64,000 bases of DNA from Io17-Chloro-G2 sp963663135 (lineage in GTDB: Bacteria; Chloroflexota; Dehalococcoidia; Lucifugimonadales; UBA3495): contig CAXXRM010000005.1 of NCBI GenBank assembly GCA_963663135.2, positions 1,860,001 to 1,924,000 of the forward strand, read 5' to 3'. Shown here one piece after another: positions 23,173-31,995 of the stretch. The stretch's first letter is position 1. The number at the start of each line of letters is the position of its first letter. Position numbers and translations under genes: made by a program. The notes beneath the pieces are model-generated. The model saw only the letters and a list, made by a program, of their open reading frames with translations. It was not told where the DNA came from and did no database searches.

Positions 23173-24867
23173 TTATTGGCCTTCGAAGTAGACGTGGCGA
23201 AGCTTGGGTACTATCAGCGGCGTCTGAAGATAGCCTTTCACGAAAGGTTTAAGCAGTAGATACCTTTCTCCGCTGTACCACAATGGCACCCATGGGGCAT
23301 CCTCCAGGATGATTTTCTCGGCCTGATTGTAAAGCTGATACCGCCTGGCTTGGTCCACTTCGGTGCGGGCTTCTTCCAGGAGGGAGTCAACCTCCGGGGA
23401 ATGGTAGTTGGTGTGATTGTTGGCGCTTTCGCTGTGGAACAGAATGTCCAGGAAGTTTTCCGGGTCCGGATAATCGGCGACCCAGCCGATTTCGAACATT
23501 TGAAACCGTCGCCGGTGCAGGTCTTTAAGGAACGTGGCCCATTCGGTCTGCTGGAATTCCACCTGGAGCCCCAGGTTCTTGCTCCACATCTCCAGCACCA
23601 CTTCCATATCCAGGCTCGCCGAAGCTCCAAAGCTGCCGGACCCGGTCATGATTATAGGCGGGATGTTCTCCAGATCATCCCCGTACGTGGACGCGTCCAA
23701 AAGTTCTTTGGCCCGGACCGGATCAAATTCGTAGCCGGCAAGAGCTGAATCGAAGCCGGGGAAACCGGGCGGCAGAATTCCCTTTGCGGGAACCACCTGG
23801 TCCCCCAGGACGATTGTGGCGATTTCCTGCTTGTTAATGGCCATGTTCAGGGCCTGGCGGACCTTGGGGTCGTCCAGCGGCGGCTCATTAACGTTCAACC
23901 CGATGTATTGAATGCTGAACGCCGGAGGAGCGCGGCGCAGTTCCTGGTTCAACGGGTTGGCAGGGTCCAACAAACGGTCCAAGTCAGCCAGGCCCACGCC
24001 CGCCAGGTGGATTTCGTCATTTTCGTACATGAGGATAGAGGACCCGCCACTGAGGACAAACTCCACTTCCTCCAGGAGCGGCGCGCCCAGGTGGTAGTCC
24101 GGGTTGCGGACCAGGACCATGCTTTCCCCCACATCATAACGGGCCAGCTTGAACGGCCCCGTGCCGTTGGGCGCCCGAAACCAGTCATGGGGATTGGCCT
24201 CGATGTTGTGACGGTCCAGGACGAAAGCCGTGGGGTAAGTCAGCTTGGCCAGGAAGTACGACTTGGGGGCATCGATGGTGATCTCCAGGGTTTGATCGTC
24301 GACCACCCGCACCCCGGATACCGCCTGGGCGTCTCCGTTGACCTTTTCCTTGACACCCATGATGTCTCCCAGGTATTGGTCGACTACCGGCGACTCAGTC
24401 AGCGGACTGGCGGCGCGTTCGAAGGACCACCGGAGGTCGTGAGCGGTCACCCGGCGACCGTCGTGAAACACGGCATCCTCGCGCAGGTGAAAGGTGTATA
24501 CGGTCCCGTCAGGGCTTTTGTCCCAACTCTTCGCCAGGTCCGGAACAATTTGCAGATCCTCATTTATGGTCACCAGACCGCCGAACAACTCGACAATGAT
24601 CTGGGCTGACCTGGCGTCCGTGGTGATGTGGGGATCAAGGGTGGGCGGGTCTATAAACAACCGGACCAGCCTTCCCTCGCCGGAGGCAGCGGCGGCGACC
24701 GCCGGCTGGGTTTGGGACTCTGGCCCAGGAGTGAGGGTTGTTTCGGCCACGGGCGGGGCGTCCGGTTGGGAACAGGCCACGGCCGGCGCCACAATCGGGG
24801 CCACAATCAGGGCAGCGACGATGAGAACTTTGCTGAGCGTTAGATTCATTCCGAGATAACCGGGCAC
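23173..24867 (-). CDS. ABC transporter substrate-binding lipoprotein, peptide/nickel family (SBP_bac_5)
   Basis: Extracytoplasmic binding protein of the oppABC-type importer, 564 residues. Signal region LSKVLIVAALIVAPIVAPAV ends in lipobox APAVAC, so the mature N-terminus should be a lipidated Cys. A short acidic/Thr linker follows, then SBP_bac_5 motifs: IDPPTLDPHITTDARSAQII (about 72-91), LAKSWDKSPDGTVYTFHLRE (about 110-129), LRWSFERAASPLTESPV, and late GWVADYPDPENFL plus YQLYNQAEKIILEDAPWVPL. Start taken as GTG 24867; ATG 24849 is equally possible. Ligand is likely a peptide or similarly sized organic compound. Confidence 0.9.
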   Translation of the reverse strand: MPGYLGMNLTLSKVLIVAALIVAPIVAPAVACSQPDAPPVAETTLTPGPESQTQPAVAAAASGEGRLVRLFIDPPTLDPHITTDARSAQIIVELFGGLVTINEDLQIVPDLAKSWDKSPDGTVYTFHLREDAVFHDGRRVTAHDLRWSFERAASPLTESPVVDQYLGDIMGVKEKVNGDAQAVSGVRVVDDQTLEITIDAPKSYFLAKLTYPTAFVLDRHNIEANPHDWFRAPNGTGPFKLARYDVGESMVLVRNPDYHLGAPLLEEVEFVLSGGSSILMYENDEIHLAGVGLADLDRLLDPANPLNQELRRAPPAFSIQYIGLNVNEPPLDDPKVRQALNMAINKQEIATIVLGDQVVPAKGILPPGFPGFDSALAGYEFDPVRAKELLDASTYGDDLENIPPIIMTGSGSFGASASLDMEVVLEMWSKNLGLQVEFQQTEWATFLKDLHRRRFQMFEIGWVADYPDPENFLDILFHSESANNHTNYHSPEVDSLLEEARTEVDQARRYQLYNQAEKIILEDAPWVPLWYSGERYLLLKPFVKGYLQTPLIVPKLRHVYFEGQ

Positions 24868-25257
24868 AGAACGTTCAAAAATCTCCCGCTCCTTTGGACG
24901 AGTGGAGGGTCTGTGCTCGGCCGGACTGGCGCACCCTAGCCGCGCGGGCTCTCAGGCAGTACCGCGCCGGCGGCCCGTCAAGAGTAGTTGGCGAATCTCG
25001 GTCTCATGCGAGGGACGCGGAGATGATGGGACTCGGTCAATGAATTCCAGGGCCCGCAAACTTTGAGACGCACAACTATTTTAGCCTAATCCCGACGGCC
25101 AATCCAATGTAACGCTAGCGCCACATTATCAATTTGAAGCTTCGTTGCGCGCTTGCATGAACGCCAAAATCCGCTAATGGCCGTCGTTCTTGAAGCAGGT
25201 CAACCTTTTTGCTACCATAGCTAGGCTATAGGCCCAAGGATCAGTCTATGGCGGTGC
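24868..25257. other. Intergenic region between oppA-like gene and tRNA-His
   Basis: Divergent spacer of 390 bp. It contains the putative tRNA promoter at 25190-25218 and, on the minus strand, a weak TTGGAT-18-TAAAAT arrangement with the -10 at 25083-25078 that could serve the transporter operon. A more AT-rich core lies at 25070-25145. No gene seen. Confidence 0.45.
25190..25218 (+). promoter_or_regulatory. Putative sigma-70-type promoter of the tRNA pair
   Basis: TTGAAG (25190-25195), 17-bp spacer, TACCAT (25213-25218), ending 39 bp before the tRNA-His start. Hexamers match consensus at 4/6 each. Position and spacing fit, sequence match is moderate. Confidence 0.4.
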
Positions 25258-25335
25258 GGCGAGCGTAGCCAAGTGGTCCAAGGCGCCTGTCTGTGGCACA
25301 GGAGATCACGGGTTCGAATCCCGTCGCTCGCCCCA
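25258..25335 (+). tRNA. tRNA-His (GTG anticodon)
   Basis: Complete cloverleaf: acceptor GCGAGCG (25259-25265) pairing with CGCTCGC (25325-25331), a G-1 at 25258 opposite C73 at 25332 as required for histidine identity, D arm with AAGTGGTCCAAGG, anticodon stem CCTGT/ACAGG with loop CTGTGGC (anticodon GTG), T arm ACGGG-TTCGAAT-CCCGT, and an encoded CCA. Confidence 0.95.
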
Positions 25336-25357
25336 AAAACGAAGACCCCCACAGTTT

Positions 25358-25433
25358 GCGCCTGTAGCTCAACGGACAGAGTACTGGGCTTCGGACCCAG
25401 GGGTTGTGGGTTCGAATCCCGCCGGGCGCGCCA
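25358..25433 (+). tRNA. tRNA-Arg (TCG anticodon)
   Basis: Acceptor GCGCCTG (25358-25364) pairs with CGGGCGC (25423-25429); D arm TAGCTCAACGGACAGAG; anticodon stem CTGGG/CCCAG with loop CTTCGGA (anticodon TCG); T arm GTGGG-TTCGAAT-CCCGC; discriminator G and encoded CCA. It lies 22 nt after tRNA-His and is probably cotranscribed with it. Confidence 0.94.
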
Positions 25434-25446
25434 AAACCTGGATACA

Positions 25447-25480
25447 AAGGCTCCCGACTTGGAGTTGGGAGCCTTCTTAG
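25447..25480 (+). terminator. Intrinsic terminator of the tRNA operon
   Basis: AAGGCTCCC (25447-25455) pairs perfectly with GGGAGCCTT (25467-25475) around an 11-nt loop and is followed by CTTAG then TTTC. It begins 13 nt after tRNA-Arg. Confidence 0.75.
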
Positions 25481-25561
25481 TTTCAAATTCAGACCCTTGC
25501 GGACCCGCCCGGCTATCCCGAGAATCGCCGGTTCCAGTTTCCGGTTCCAGTTTCCGCGAAG

Positions 25562-25740
25562 CCCCCGTCATCCTCGCCTCCGCGGGGGTTCAGAGCCCTT
25601 ACCGTTGTTCAACCTGGTGCGGGGATGTATGGCCTATCCCGTCTTTTCCACGGGCCTCTTTTCCACGGGCCGTATGGGTAGGTAAGCCTGGTCCTTCCTA
25701 AAAGTTTCGTCGATTCCCGCTGCGACTAGAATGACCGGAG
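25562..25740 (+). repeat. REPIN-like intergenic element, probable copy D
   Basis: Inverted end units at 25562-25597 (CCCCGTCATCCTCGCCTCCG then CGGGGGTTCAGAGCCC) and 25711-25740 (CGATTCCCGCTGCGACTAGA then ATGACCGGAG) about 180 bp apart, the same spacing as copies A-C. The interior is not recognisably related, so this copy is assigned by its ends and size only. Confidence 0.5.
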
Positions 25741-25945
25741 GCGGGGGCGGCACAGTGGGTCCTTGGACGCTGCGACGGTGGTTTGAAATGCGATTGCGCT
25801 GCCAAACAATGCGGGTTGGTAGACAAGGCCGGAGTTCGGGAATAATATTCATGACAAGGGTTCGGGAATAGCTTGAGCATGTCGGGCTGAATCCGATTTC
25901 CGTGGGACGCAACGCCAAGGAATTACGTTTCCAGGAGAAAGCGCC

Positions 25946-26446
25946 ATGTCAAGAGTCACTCTGATTCACCACGTCAACATCCAAATCAGCGACCGCCAGC
26001 GTACCAGGGATTGGTATGAAAAGGTGCTTAACGCCGAGTTTTTCGACCGGGGTCCAACTCTAAACCGGGTCCAACTCCAATTCCGGCTCGGCAACGCGGA
26101 GATTCACACCAATGAGCCGGCCAACGTGGTCCAACCCCCAGGGGTGCACTTCGCGGTTGAGGTGGCCGACTGGGACGAGATGATCGAACACCTGGAAGAC
26201 CTGGGCATTCCCTACAGCCATGCAACGAATCGCAGGTCCTCCAATGAAGAAGGGGAATCGACCTGGAGGACGCGGGAGTACACCGGCCACCATTACACCT
26301 ACATCAAGGACCCCGACAGCAACATTATTGAGTTGCTCTATCACCCCCTGGGTGTGGAGGACTCAGCCGGAAAGAGGGTGGAACTGGTGCACGACCCCGA
26401 CAGTCTCACCTGGTCCAAGCGCCCCGATTACGACGATACCAAGTAA
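25946..26446 (+). CDS. VOC-superfamily (glyoxalase/dioxygenase) protein
   Basis: 166 residues. First module TLIHHVNIQISDRQRTRDWY plus EKVLNAEFFDRG, second GVHFAVEVADWDEMIEHLED plus LGIPYS, then HHYTYIKDPDSNIIELLYHP. Metal-type ligands are visible: His (HHVNI), His (GVHFAV) and Glu (NIIELLYH), so an active divalent-metal VOC enzyme is likely. Substrate unknown. CAGGAG about 8 nt upstream of the ATG. Monocistronic by spacing. Confidence 0.85.
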   Translation: MSRVTLIHHVNIQISDRQRTRDWYEKVLNAEFFDRGPTLNRVQLQFRLGNAEIHTNEPANVVQPPGVHFAVEVADWDEMIEHLEDLGIPYSHATNRRSSNEEGESTWRTREYTGHHYTYIKDPDSNIIELLYHPLGVEDSAGKRVELVHDPDSLTWSKRPDYDDTK

Positions 26447-26527
26447 CCTGACCGGTCGAAACCGGTCCGCAAGCTCCCATGCCCGTCTAACGCATCGCCC
26501 CGAGCGAGGTAGCGGACTGTATTGGAT

Positions 26528-28000
26528 ATGACAAAATTCAGGCTCTTATTGGGCGTCGCCGCGGCCGCGGTAGCAGGTCTGGCCGCGGCAGCCACCCTCG
26601 GGTTGTCCTCTACCGAGCACGTCACCCCTCAACCCGACGCACAGGACGAGCAGGCCACCACCACCTGGATACGCCAATTCGGGACCTCCCACACCGATGG
26701 CGCTGAGGGCGTCGGCCTGGACCACGAGGGCAATCTTTACGTCGTTGGCTACACGTGGGGCGACCCTTCGGAGGCCGGTCAGTTCGCCGGCTATGACGCC
26801 TCGGTCAACAAGTTTCATCCTGACGGGGACGAGATCTGGACCAAACGCTTTGGTACGCCCAGCAGCGATTACGCCTGGGGCGCCGCCGTTTCGGAAGACG
26901 GGATCCTCTACGTCATGGGCCAAACCAGGGGCGCTCTGCCCGGTCATTCCAATTTGGGCCACGAGGATGTTTTCCTGCGTAGCTACGACGGCGACGGAAA
27001 CGAGGTCTGGACCCTACAGTTTGGGACCAAGTTTCGAGACGAACCCAAGGACGTCACCGTGGACAACAACGGCAGCGTCTACGTGGCGGGCATTACACGC
27101 ATCGCCCTAGAAGGCCAAACCAAGATAGGAAACGAGGACGCCTACCTGAGGAAATACGACCCGGACGGCAACGAAGTCTGGACCCGCCAGTTCGGCACCA
27201 AGGGCACCGACCACGTCACCAACATCACCACGGACGGGAACGGGCACATTTACGTGGTGGGCCCCACGTCGGGAGCCTTCCCGGGGCAGACCTGGCAGGG
27301 TAAGTATGACGCCTACCTCAGCAAGTTTGACGACAGCGGGAACGCGCTCTGGACGCGCCAATATGGGACCAAAGATACAGACACCGCCGTCGACGTAACC
27401 ACGGACAGCGAAGGCCGGGTCTACACCGTGGGGTTTGTCCGCATCGCGCTGCCTGGTCAGCGGGTCGGAGTGGTGCAGAACTCATTGCTCCACAGTTTCG
27501 ACGGGGAAGGCAACCTGCTTTGGAGCCGTGAGTTCGGCACCGTGGATGAAGACTTCGCCACCAACGTGGCAGTGGACCAGGCAGGAGACATCTACGTGGT
27601 GGGCCGGACGGACGGAGCCTTCGCCGGGCAGATCAACTTCGGCGGCAACGACGCTTTTGTGCGCAAGTACAGCGGTGACGGCGAGGAACTTTGGACTTAT
27701 CAGTTTGGTTCCAGGTCCGGAGACAACATCAAGGACATAATTCTGGATGACGCCGGAAGCCTTTACGCCGTAGGTAGAACCAACGGAGTGCTGGCCGGAC
27801 AGGAATCCATGGGACTGGCTGACGCCTTCCTGATCAAGCTTTCCACCGGGTTCTCACCGCCGCCGGCTCCGCCGGAAACCGCCGGGACCACTGGATTCTG
27901 CAGCAGCATAGGATTGAGTGTCAGCGGACGCCTGAGCCTTGGCTGGATGCTGCTGGGCCTGATGCTGCCGGCCCTTACTTTGGCCAGATTGAAACGGTAA
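26528..28000 (+). CDS. Secreted SBBP-repeat beta-propeller protein with C-terminal anchor
   Basis: 490 residues. N-terminal signal (FRLLLGVAAAAVAGLAAAAT), then seven repeats of about 55 residues, each with a WTRQFGT-like strand, a D-x-V-x2-D turn and GxxYVVGxT; e.g. WTRQFGTKGTDHVTNITTDG and WSREFGTVDEDFATNVAVDQ. Seven units fit one closed seven-bladed propeller. The tail has a Pro-rich linker, a Cys (TTGFCSSIG), a membrane helix (LSLGWMLLGLMLPALTLA) and RLKR, resembling the tail of the MA-family peptidase at 19792. Likely a surface-attached binding protein; ligand unknown. ATG at 26528 is preferred to TTG 26522. Confidence 0.85.
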   Translation: MTKFRLLLGVAAAAVAGLAAAATLGLSSTEHVTPQPDAQDEQATTTWIRQFGTSHTDGAEGVGLDHEGNLYVVGYTWGDPSEAGQFAGYDASVNKFHPDGDEIWTKRFGTPSSDYAWGAAVSEDGILYVMGQTRGALPGHSNLGHEDVFLRSYDGDGNEVWTLQFGTKFRDEPKDVTVDNNGSVYVAGITRIALEGQTKIGNEDAYLRKYDPDGNEVWTRQFGTKGTDHVTNITTDGNGHIYVVGPTSGAFPGQTWQGKYDAYLSKFDDSGNALWTRQYGTKDTDTAVDVTTDSEGRVYTVGFVRIALPGQRVGVVQNSLLHSFDGEGNLLWSREFGTVDEDFATNVAVDQAGDIYVVGRTDGAFAGQINFGGNDAFVRKYSGDGEELWTYQFGSRSGDNIKDIILDDAGSLYAVGRTNGVLAGQESMGLADAFLIKLSTGFSPPPAPPETAGTTGFCSSIGLSVSGRLSLGWMLLGLMLPALTLARLKR

Positions 28001-28097
28001 GGAGACCGGGGCGAAATCGACTCCAAGCGCGTAGGCTTGGGCAGAATTGCCTGCACCGCGTCACGGGGTCGGAATACCGGCGCCGACCCGCCCATCC

Positions 28098-28130
28098 CTT
28101 GATTTTTGTCGCAGCGGCAATCTAGAGCTC
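28098..28130. repeat. Degenerate solo repeat unit
   Basis: TTTTTGTCGCAGCGGCAATC followed by TAGAGCTCTC resembles the left end unit of the REPIN-like elements (compare 8835-8858). No partner unit was found at the usual distance. Confidence 0.4.
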
Positions 28131-28253
28131 TCTCCAGGCACAAACGCGCCTGAATACCTAAACCAAGCACCTCATTCACCTTTCCAGGGTTCCGACCCAC
28201 GAGCGAAAAGGCGGCCCCCCACCCTTCATGGTTGTGGATGCGGGAATACTTGG

Positions 28254-29273
28254 TTAGCGAATTTTCAGCTCGTATTTGTAGTCTTTGGCGATCCCGCGTT
28301 GGGGTAGAGACGGTTGTTCCTTGGGTCCGTAACGGTAGTTGGGATCGTCGTTTGCCTTTGGGTCGATAGTGGCGCGCAGGGTGCCTATCCCTTCTACTTC
28401 ATGCTCTACCACATCGCCGGGTTGCAGGAACCTGGCGCCGGGATAGCCCTTACGGATAGCCTCGCCGATGGAGCCGCCTCCCACAGTGCCGCTGCCGAAG
28501 ACATCCCCCGGCGCGATCCGGCTGTCCTTGGAAGCCCTCTCGACCAGAGAGCCCCAGGTGTGATATGGGACACCGCCGTCGCTGTCCTCCAGCCAAACTT
28601 CTCCGTTGACCCTAACACTGCATTTAACCTGCAACCGGCCGTCCCGCATCAAGGGGGCCAATTCGTCGGTGGTTACCAACCATGGGCCCAGGGAGGACGC
28701 GGAGTCCTTGCCTTTGGCGGGGCCAAGTCCCACGGCGCTTTCATCCCGTTGTATGTCCCGGCAACTCCAATCATTGAAGATGCAGAATCCGGCGATGTAC
28801 GGCATGGCGTCAGCCTCGGCCACGTCTCGACCTTCCCGGCCGATGACGCAACCAAGCTCCAGTTCATAGTCAAGCATACTTGACGCCGAAGGGAATGGGA
28901 TGTGGTCGTCAGGGCCGTAGATGCAGAGAGGGTTGGAAAAATAGAAAATCGGCATCCGGTACCAAGCCTCTTCCCGCTCCCTGGTGCCTTGTGCCGTGGC
29001 GTGTTCCTCGTAAATCATAAAGTCGCGGACGGTGGGCGGTTGAAGCACCGGAGACCGCAGCCTCACCCCGCTGAGCGGCACAGCCTGGGCTGCGGGGTTG
29101 CCGGCAAGCGCGTCTCTCACGCGGTCAACCGCCGATTCCCCCGATTCCAGCAGGGCGCGCACGTCCTGCAATGGTCGAGCGGCGCCCAATAGAGCGCTTA
29201 CGTCCACCACGTCGTCTCCCCGAAGCACGCCGCATCGGGGACCCGCTCCGGTGTCATAGGTCAATAGCTTCAT
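28254..29273 (-). CDS. Fumarylacetoacetate hydrolase-family protein
   Basis: FAH-fold enzyme (hydrolase, hydratase, decarboxylase or isomerase of 2-oxo acids in aromatic catabolism), about 339 residues. Metal-binding Glu pair in LDYELELGCVIGREGRDV, RDFMIYEEHA, then GFCIFNDWSCRDIQRDE, KGKDSASSLGPWLVTTDEL and the late GSGTVGGGSIGEA motif are the typical FAH core. Start: ATG at 29273 with GAGGTG 6 nt upstream; a longer frame to 29312 lacks this. A neighbour of the Rieske oxygenase gene on the same strand but separated by a terminator. Confidence 0.88.
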   Translation of the reverse strand: MKLLTYDTGAGPRCGVLRGDDVVDVSALLGAARPLQDVRALLESGESAVDRVRDALAGNPAAQAVPLSGVRLRSPVLQPPTVRDFMIYEEHATAQGTREREEAWYRMPIFYFSNPLCIYGPDDHIPFPSASSMLDYELELGCVIGREGRDVAEADAMPYIAGFCIFNDWSCRDIQRDESAVGLGPAKGKDSASSLGPWLVTTDELAPLMRDGRLQVKCSVRVNGEVWLEDSDGGVPYHTWGSLVERASKDSRIAPGDVFGSGTVGGGSIGEAIRKGYPGARFLQPGDVVEHEVEGIGTLRATIDPKANDDPNYRYGPKEQPSLPQRGIAKDYKYELKIR

Positions 29274-29426
29274 CGGTATCACCTCGTCCCAGGGTGTTTT
29301 CTGTGTTGCCAAACGTGGGGATTGATTGGTTGTCGCCTTGAAACGTTCCTGATGGGCATCATATCACAGCGAATTGCCGTCACCCGGGATTGTGTGCGGT
29401 AGGCAATGTAGCGTAAGCAACAAGAA

Positions 29427-29454
29427 GGCCCCCTCCTTGCTGATGGAGGGGGCC
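29427..29454 (-). terminator. Intrinsic terminator of the Rieske oxygenase gene
   Basis: GGCCCCCTCC (29427-29436) and GGAGGGGGCC (29445-29454), a perfect 10-bp stem with 8-nt loop; on the minus strand it is followed by TTCTTGTTGCTT. It lies 36 nt after the Rieske stop codon. Confidence 0.8.
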
Positions 29455-29489
29455 CATGCTGGCATTCCGTTGGTTTCGGAGTGAGCCGG

Positions 29490-30938
29490 TTAACGGCGGC
29501 GGAGCAACTCCTCTTCGAGACGGTCCAGGCTGTAGGCTTCGGATGCCGCGGCTACCCTGGCGTCGCCCTCCCGAACCAGTTGTTCGGCCAAGGTTTCTTC
29601 CAAGACCTCCGGCGCCTCTTCCTCCCACTCCCGGCGGAGGACTGTATCACGGTTATGCTCGGTGAACAGGCGGCGCATGGCCACCACCACCGAGTCGGTC
29701 GATGACATGTACTCGGGCGCCGAGTACTGGACGTACTTCTCCGCGTCGTAGTCCTGGTTTCGGAAGTTGAAGTTCAACTCCCAGTTGCGGTACGGCCAGG
29801 AAATCGTTTTGTAGACGCGCTTCAACCAACTCGGCTGGGCTGGATAGCGCTCAACGTTCAGGTAGACCATGCGAGTGAGGTTTTCTTCTACCGGCACCGG
29901 CCACCTGGTGCTCCGGAAGTCCCGGTTGTTGCCGCCCGTGCGGGACATCCCGGGAAGCCGCGTTCCGTTCCACTCGTTGACGTCAGGCGTTTCCGCAGAC
30001 GGAGGACGGCGCATCCCAAGCATCTTGTTCTGCTTCTTCGTTTTCCTATCGGTCAGCCAGGTCCACATCAACCGCCACCGGTGAAGCGGCCAAACGCCGT
30101 CCACGCCGGGGTAGTACATCTGGTAGGGTATATTGCCGTCTTCGTCGTAGTAGTACTGTTCGATTGAGGACTTGTCCTCGCCCGGGCGGTAGTGGACCAC
30201 CTTGTCGTTTACGATGTGCACCCGGTAACCCAGGGGAGTCCGCGGGCGTCCGCCCAGCCGGCTACCCAGGATACGCAGGGCATTGCGGTGGACCATGAAC
30301 GCGTTGTGGGCGTCCATGGTGTTCTCCAGAACAATAACCCAGTTGCAGTCAAACATGCAGAAGGACGGCCGGGAGATGTTGTGATCTTCAAACATTTCCG
30401 GCGGAATGTCTTCCTTGGGGTCCACGGGTTCGCTCTCCCCCATCCAAACGAAGACCATTCCCTTCAGCGTGACTGTAGGGAACTTCTTGGCCTTCATCCC
30501 CTCGACGCCGACCATCTTGGAGTCGGGCCCCTCGGTGAGGAAGGCCACACAGTTGCCTTCGCCATCGAAAGTGGCGCCGTGGTAAGCGCAGCTTATAAAA
30601 CCGGGGAAGTGGCACTTGCCCATAGACAGGTAAACGGCGCGGTGGGGACACCAGTCCAGCAGCGCTTGAACTTCGCCCTTCGTGTCCTTGAAAAAGATGA
30701 CGTCGGTCCCCAACATTCGGAGCAAGGACGGCTCGGACTTTTTCACGTCCTTGGCCGGGAGCGCCGGGTACCAGTATTCCCGGAAACCCAAGCGGGGAAT
30801 CCGGCTGCGGCGGTCCTTGGGGTCGTCCGGCAATTTAAACGGGGGCGTCTGGGTGACCCCTTGAAATCCCCGGCGCATCTGCTTGTACCCACCGGGGTAT
30901 CCAGAGAGCTGCTTGGTAAACAGTTTTGCCAATCCCAT
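29490..30938 (-). CDS. Rieske non-haem iron aromatic-ring oxygenase, large subunit
   Basis: Oxygenase component that hydroxylates or demethylates aromatic compounds. 482 residues: Rieske [2Fe-2S] site C97-x1-H99 … C117-x2-H120 (DWCPHRAVYL, ISCAYHG) and mononuclear iron site with E205-N206 … D209-x1-H211-x5-H217 (LENTMDAHNAFMVH). The long C-terminal region (to 482) exceeds the usual ~450 and ends in a Glu/Arg-rich helix. No ferredoxin or reductase gene is adjacent, as is common for this group. GGAAGG precedes the ATG. Its context with FAH, SDR and LLM genes supports a ring-oxidation role. Confidence 0.9.
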   Translation of the reverse strand: MGLAKLFTKQLSGYPGGYKQMRRGFQGVTQTPPFKLPDDPKDRRSRIPRLGFREYWYPALPAKDVKKSEPSLLRMLGTDVIFFKDTKGEVQALLDWCPHRAVYLSMGKCHFPGFISCAYHGATFDGEGNCVAFLTEGPDSKMVGVEGMKAKKFPTVTLKGMVFVWMGESEPVDPKEDIPPEMFEDHNISRPSFCMFDCNWVIVLENTMDAHNAFMVHRNALRILGSRLGGRPRTPLGYRVHIVNDKVVHYRPGEDKSSIEQYYYDEDGNIPYQMYYPGVDGVWPLHRWRLMWTWLTDRKTKKQNKMLGMRRPPSAETPDVNEWNGTRLPGMSRTGGNNRDFRSTRWPVPVEENLTRMVYLNVERYPAQPSWLKRVYKTISWPYRNWELNFNFRNQDYDAEKYVQYSAPEYMSSTDSVVVAMRRLFTEHNRDTVLRREWEEEAPEVLEETLAEQLVREGDARVAAASEAYSLDRLEEELLRRR

Positions 30939-31272
30939 ATTTCGCCTTCCTGCTGAATTTCGCAGTGGAATGCCCCAATGTTACCAGATTTGTCAAGGTA
31001 AATGGACTGCCAGCCTCATTTCCCAGAGTCTCCTAATGGTCTAGGCCAACCGGGTGGGTAGGAAGTTCAGGCCGGGCGGAGCAAGAACAGACGAATCATG
31101 AATGGACGGGCCTGCGAAAGGCTGCAGATATGGCGGAAACCAGCTTCGGTGGACCTTTCAAAAAACCCCGCTCCTGTCACCTGCACCTCGGGCCACCGAG
31201 CCCGAGCGTATGCTGTCATTTGCCCCAGAAGACGGACCCGCCGGCAGACAAACAAACCCGGGAGCCCCCGAA

Positions 31273-31983
31273 ATGACAACGAAGCTCGCTTATCAAATTG
31301 AGTCGGTCATTGAGTATGACAAGCTCGACTTCGACCCAGGAGAACCGGAGCCGCTGCCCGACGCCATGTTTCAGTACCCAATCTTCCAAGAGGTCTTCCA
31401 CATCCTGGACACCCACATAACCACCCTGTCCCCCTCCGAGGAGGTTTTCCGCAGCAGCAACACGTTCATCTGCTACGACCCGACAAACCTGAACGTCCGG
31501 GTTGGCCCCGACTTCTATGCCGCGTTCGGCGTCGATGCCCTGGCCATAAAGGAAAGGAAAATATACCTGCCGTGGGAGGTGGGCAAGCCCCCCGACTTCG
31601 TGTTGGAAGTCGCTTCGGAGAGCACAGCACAGCAGGATATGATTGCCAAACGCCAGATTTACGCCCGGATTGGCATTCCCGAATACTGGCGTTTCGACCC
31701 CACCGGAGGCGATTTCTACGGTCAGCCGCTGGCCGGCGATAGACTGGTGAACAATACCTACGAACCAGTGGAACTGACCGACGAGCCTGACGGCATCCTC
31801 AAGGGATACAGCCCGATACTACGCCTGAGTCTGTGCTGGTTGGACGAGATGCTGAAATTCTACAACCACGAAACCCACACTTACCTTCGCAACTTGGTCC
31901 AGACCCAAGCCGCTCTAACCCAAGCCGAAGCCAGGATAAACGAGCTCACCGAGGAGTTGGAGCGCCGGCAGTCCGGAAGTTGA
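31273..31983 (+). CDS. Uma2-family (DUF820) putative endonuclease
   Basis: 236 residues with a restriction-endonuclease-like core: RVGPDFYAAFGV, then PPDFVLEVASESTAQQDMIA (about 101-120), KRQIYARIGIPEYWRFDPTG (about 121-140). The PDFVLEV / K-x5-Y-x4-P-E-Y-W pattern is the Uma2 signature (PD-(D/E)xK superfamily). The C-terminal ~45 residues form a coiled coil (TQAALTQAEARINELTEELE). ATG at 31273 is chosen because GGGAG lies upstream and the sequence before it is not conserved-looking. Such genes are abundant in Chloroflexota and Cyanobacteria; biological role unclear. Confidence 0.82.
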   Translation: MTTKLAYQIESVIEYDKLDFDPGEPEPLPDAMFQYPIFQEVFHILDTHITTLSPSEEVFRSSNTFICYDPTNLNVRVGPDFYAAFGVDALAIKERKIYLPWEVGKPPDFVLEVASESTAQQDMIAKRQIYARIGIPEYWRFDPTGGDFYGQPLAGDRLVNNTYEPVELTDEPDGILKGYSPILRLSLCWLDEMLKFYNHETHTYLRNLVQTQAALTQAEARINELTEELERRQSGS

Positions 31984-31995
31984 CCAGTTCCAATC

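Larger units (their letters stand above)
25434..25945. other. Intergenic region after the tRNAs
   Basis: Holds the tRNA terminator (25447-25480), a likely fourth REPIN-like copy (25562-25740) whose interior contains two tandem copies of TCTTTTCCACGGGCC (about 25643-25672), and the leader of the VOC gene. No supported gene. Confidence 0.55.
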
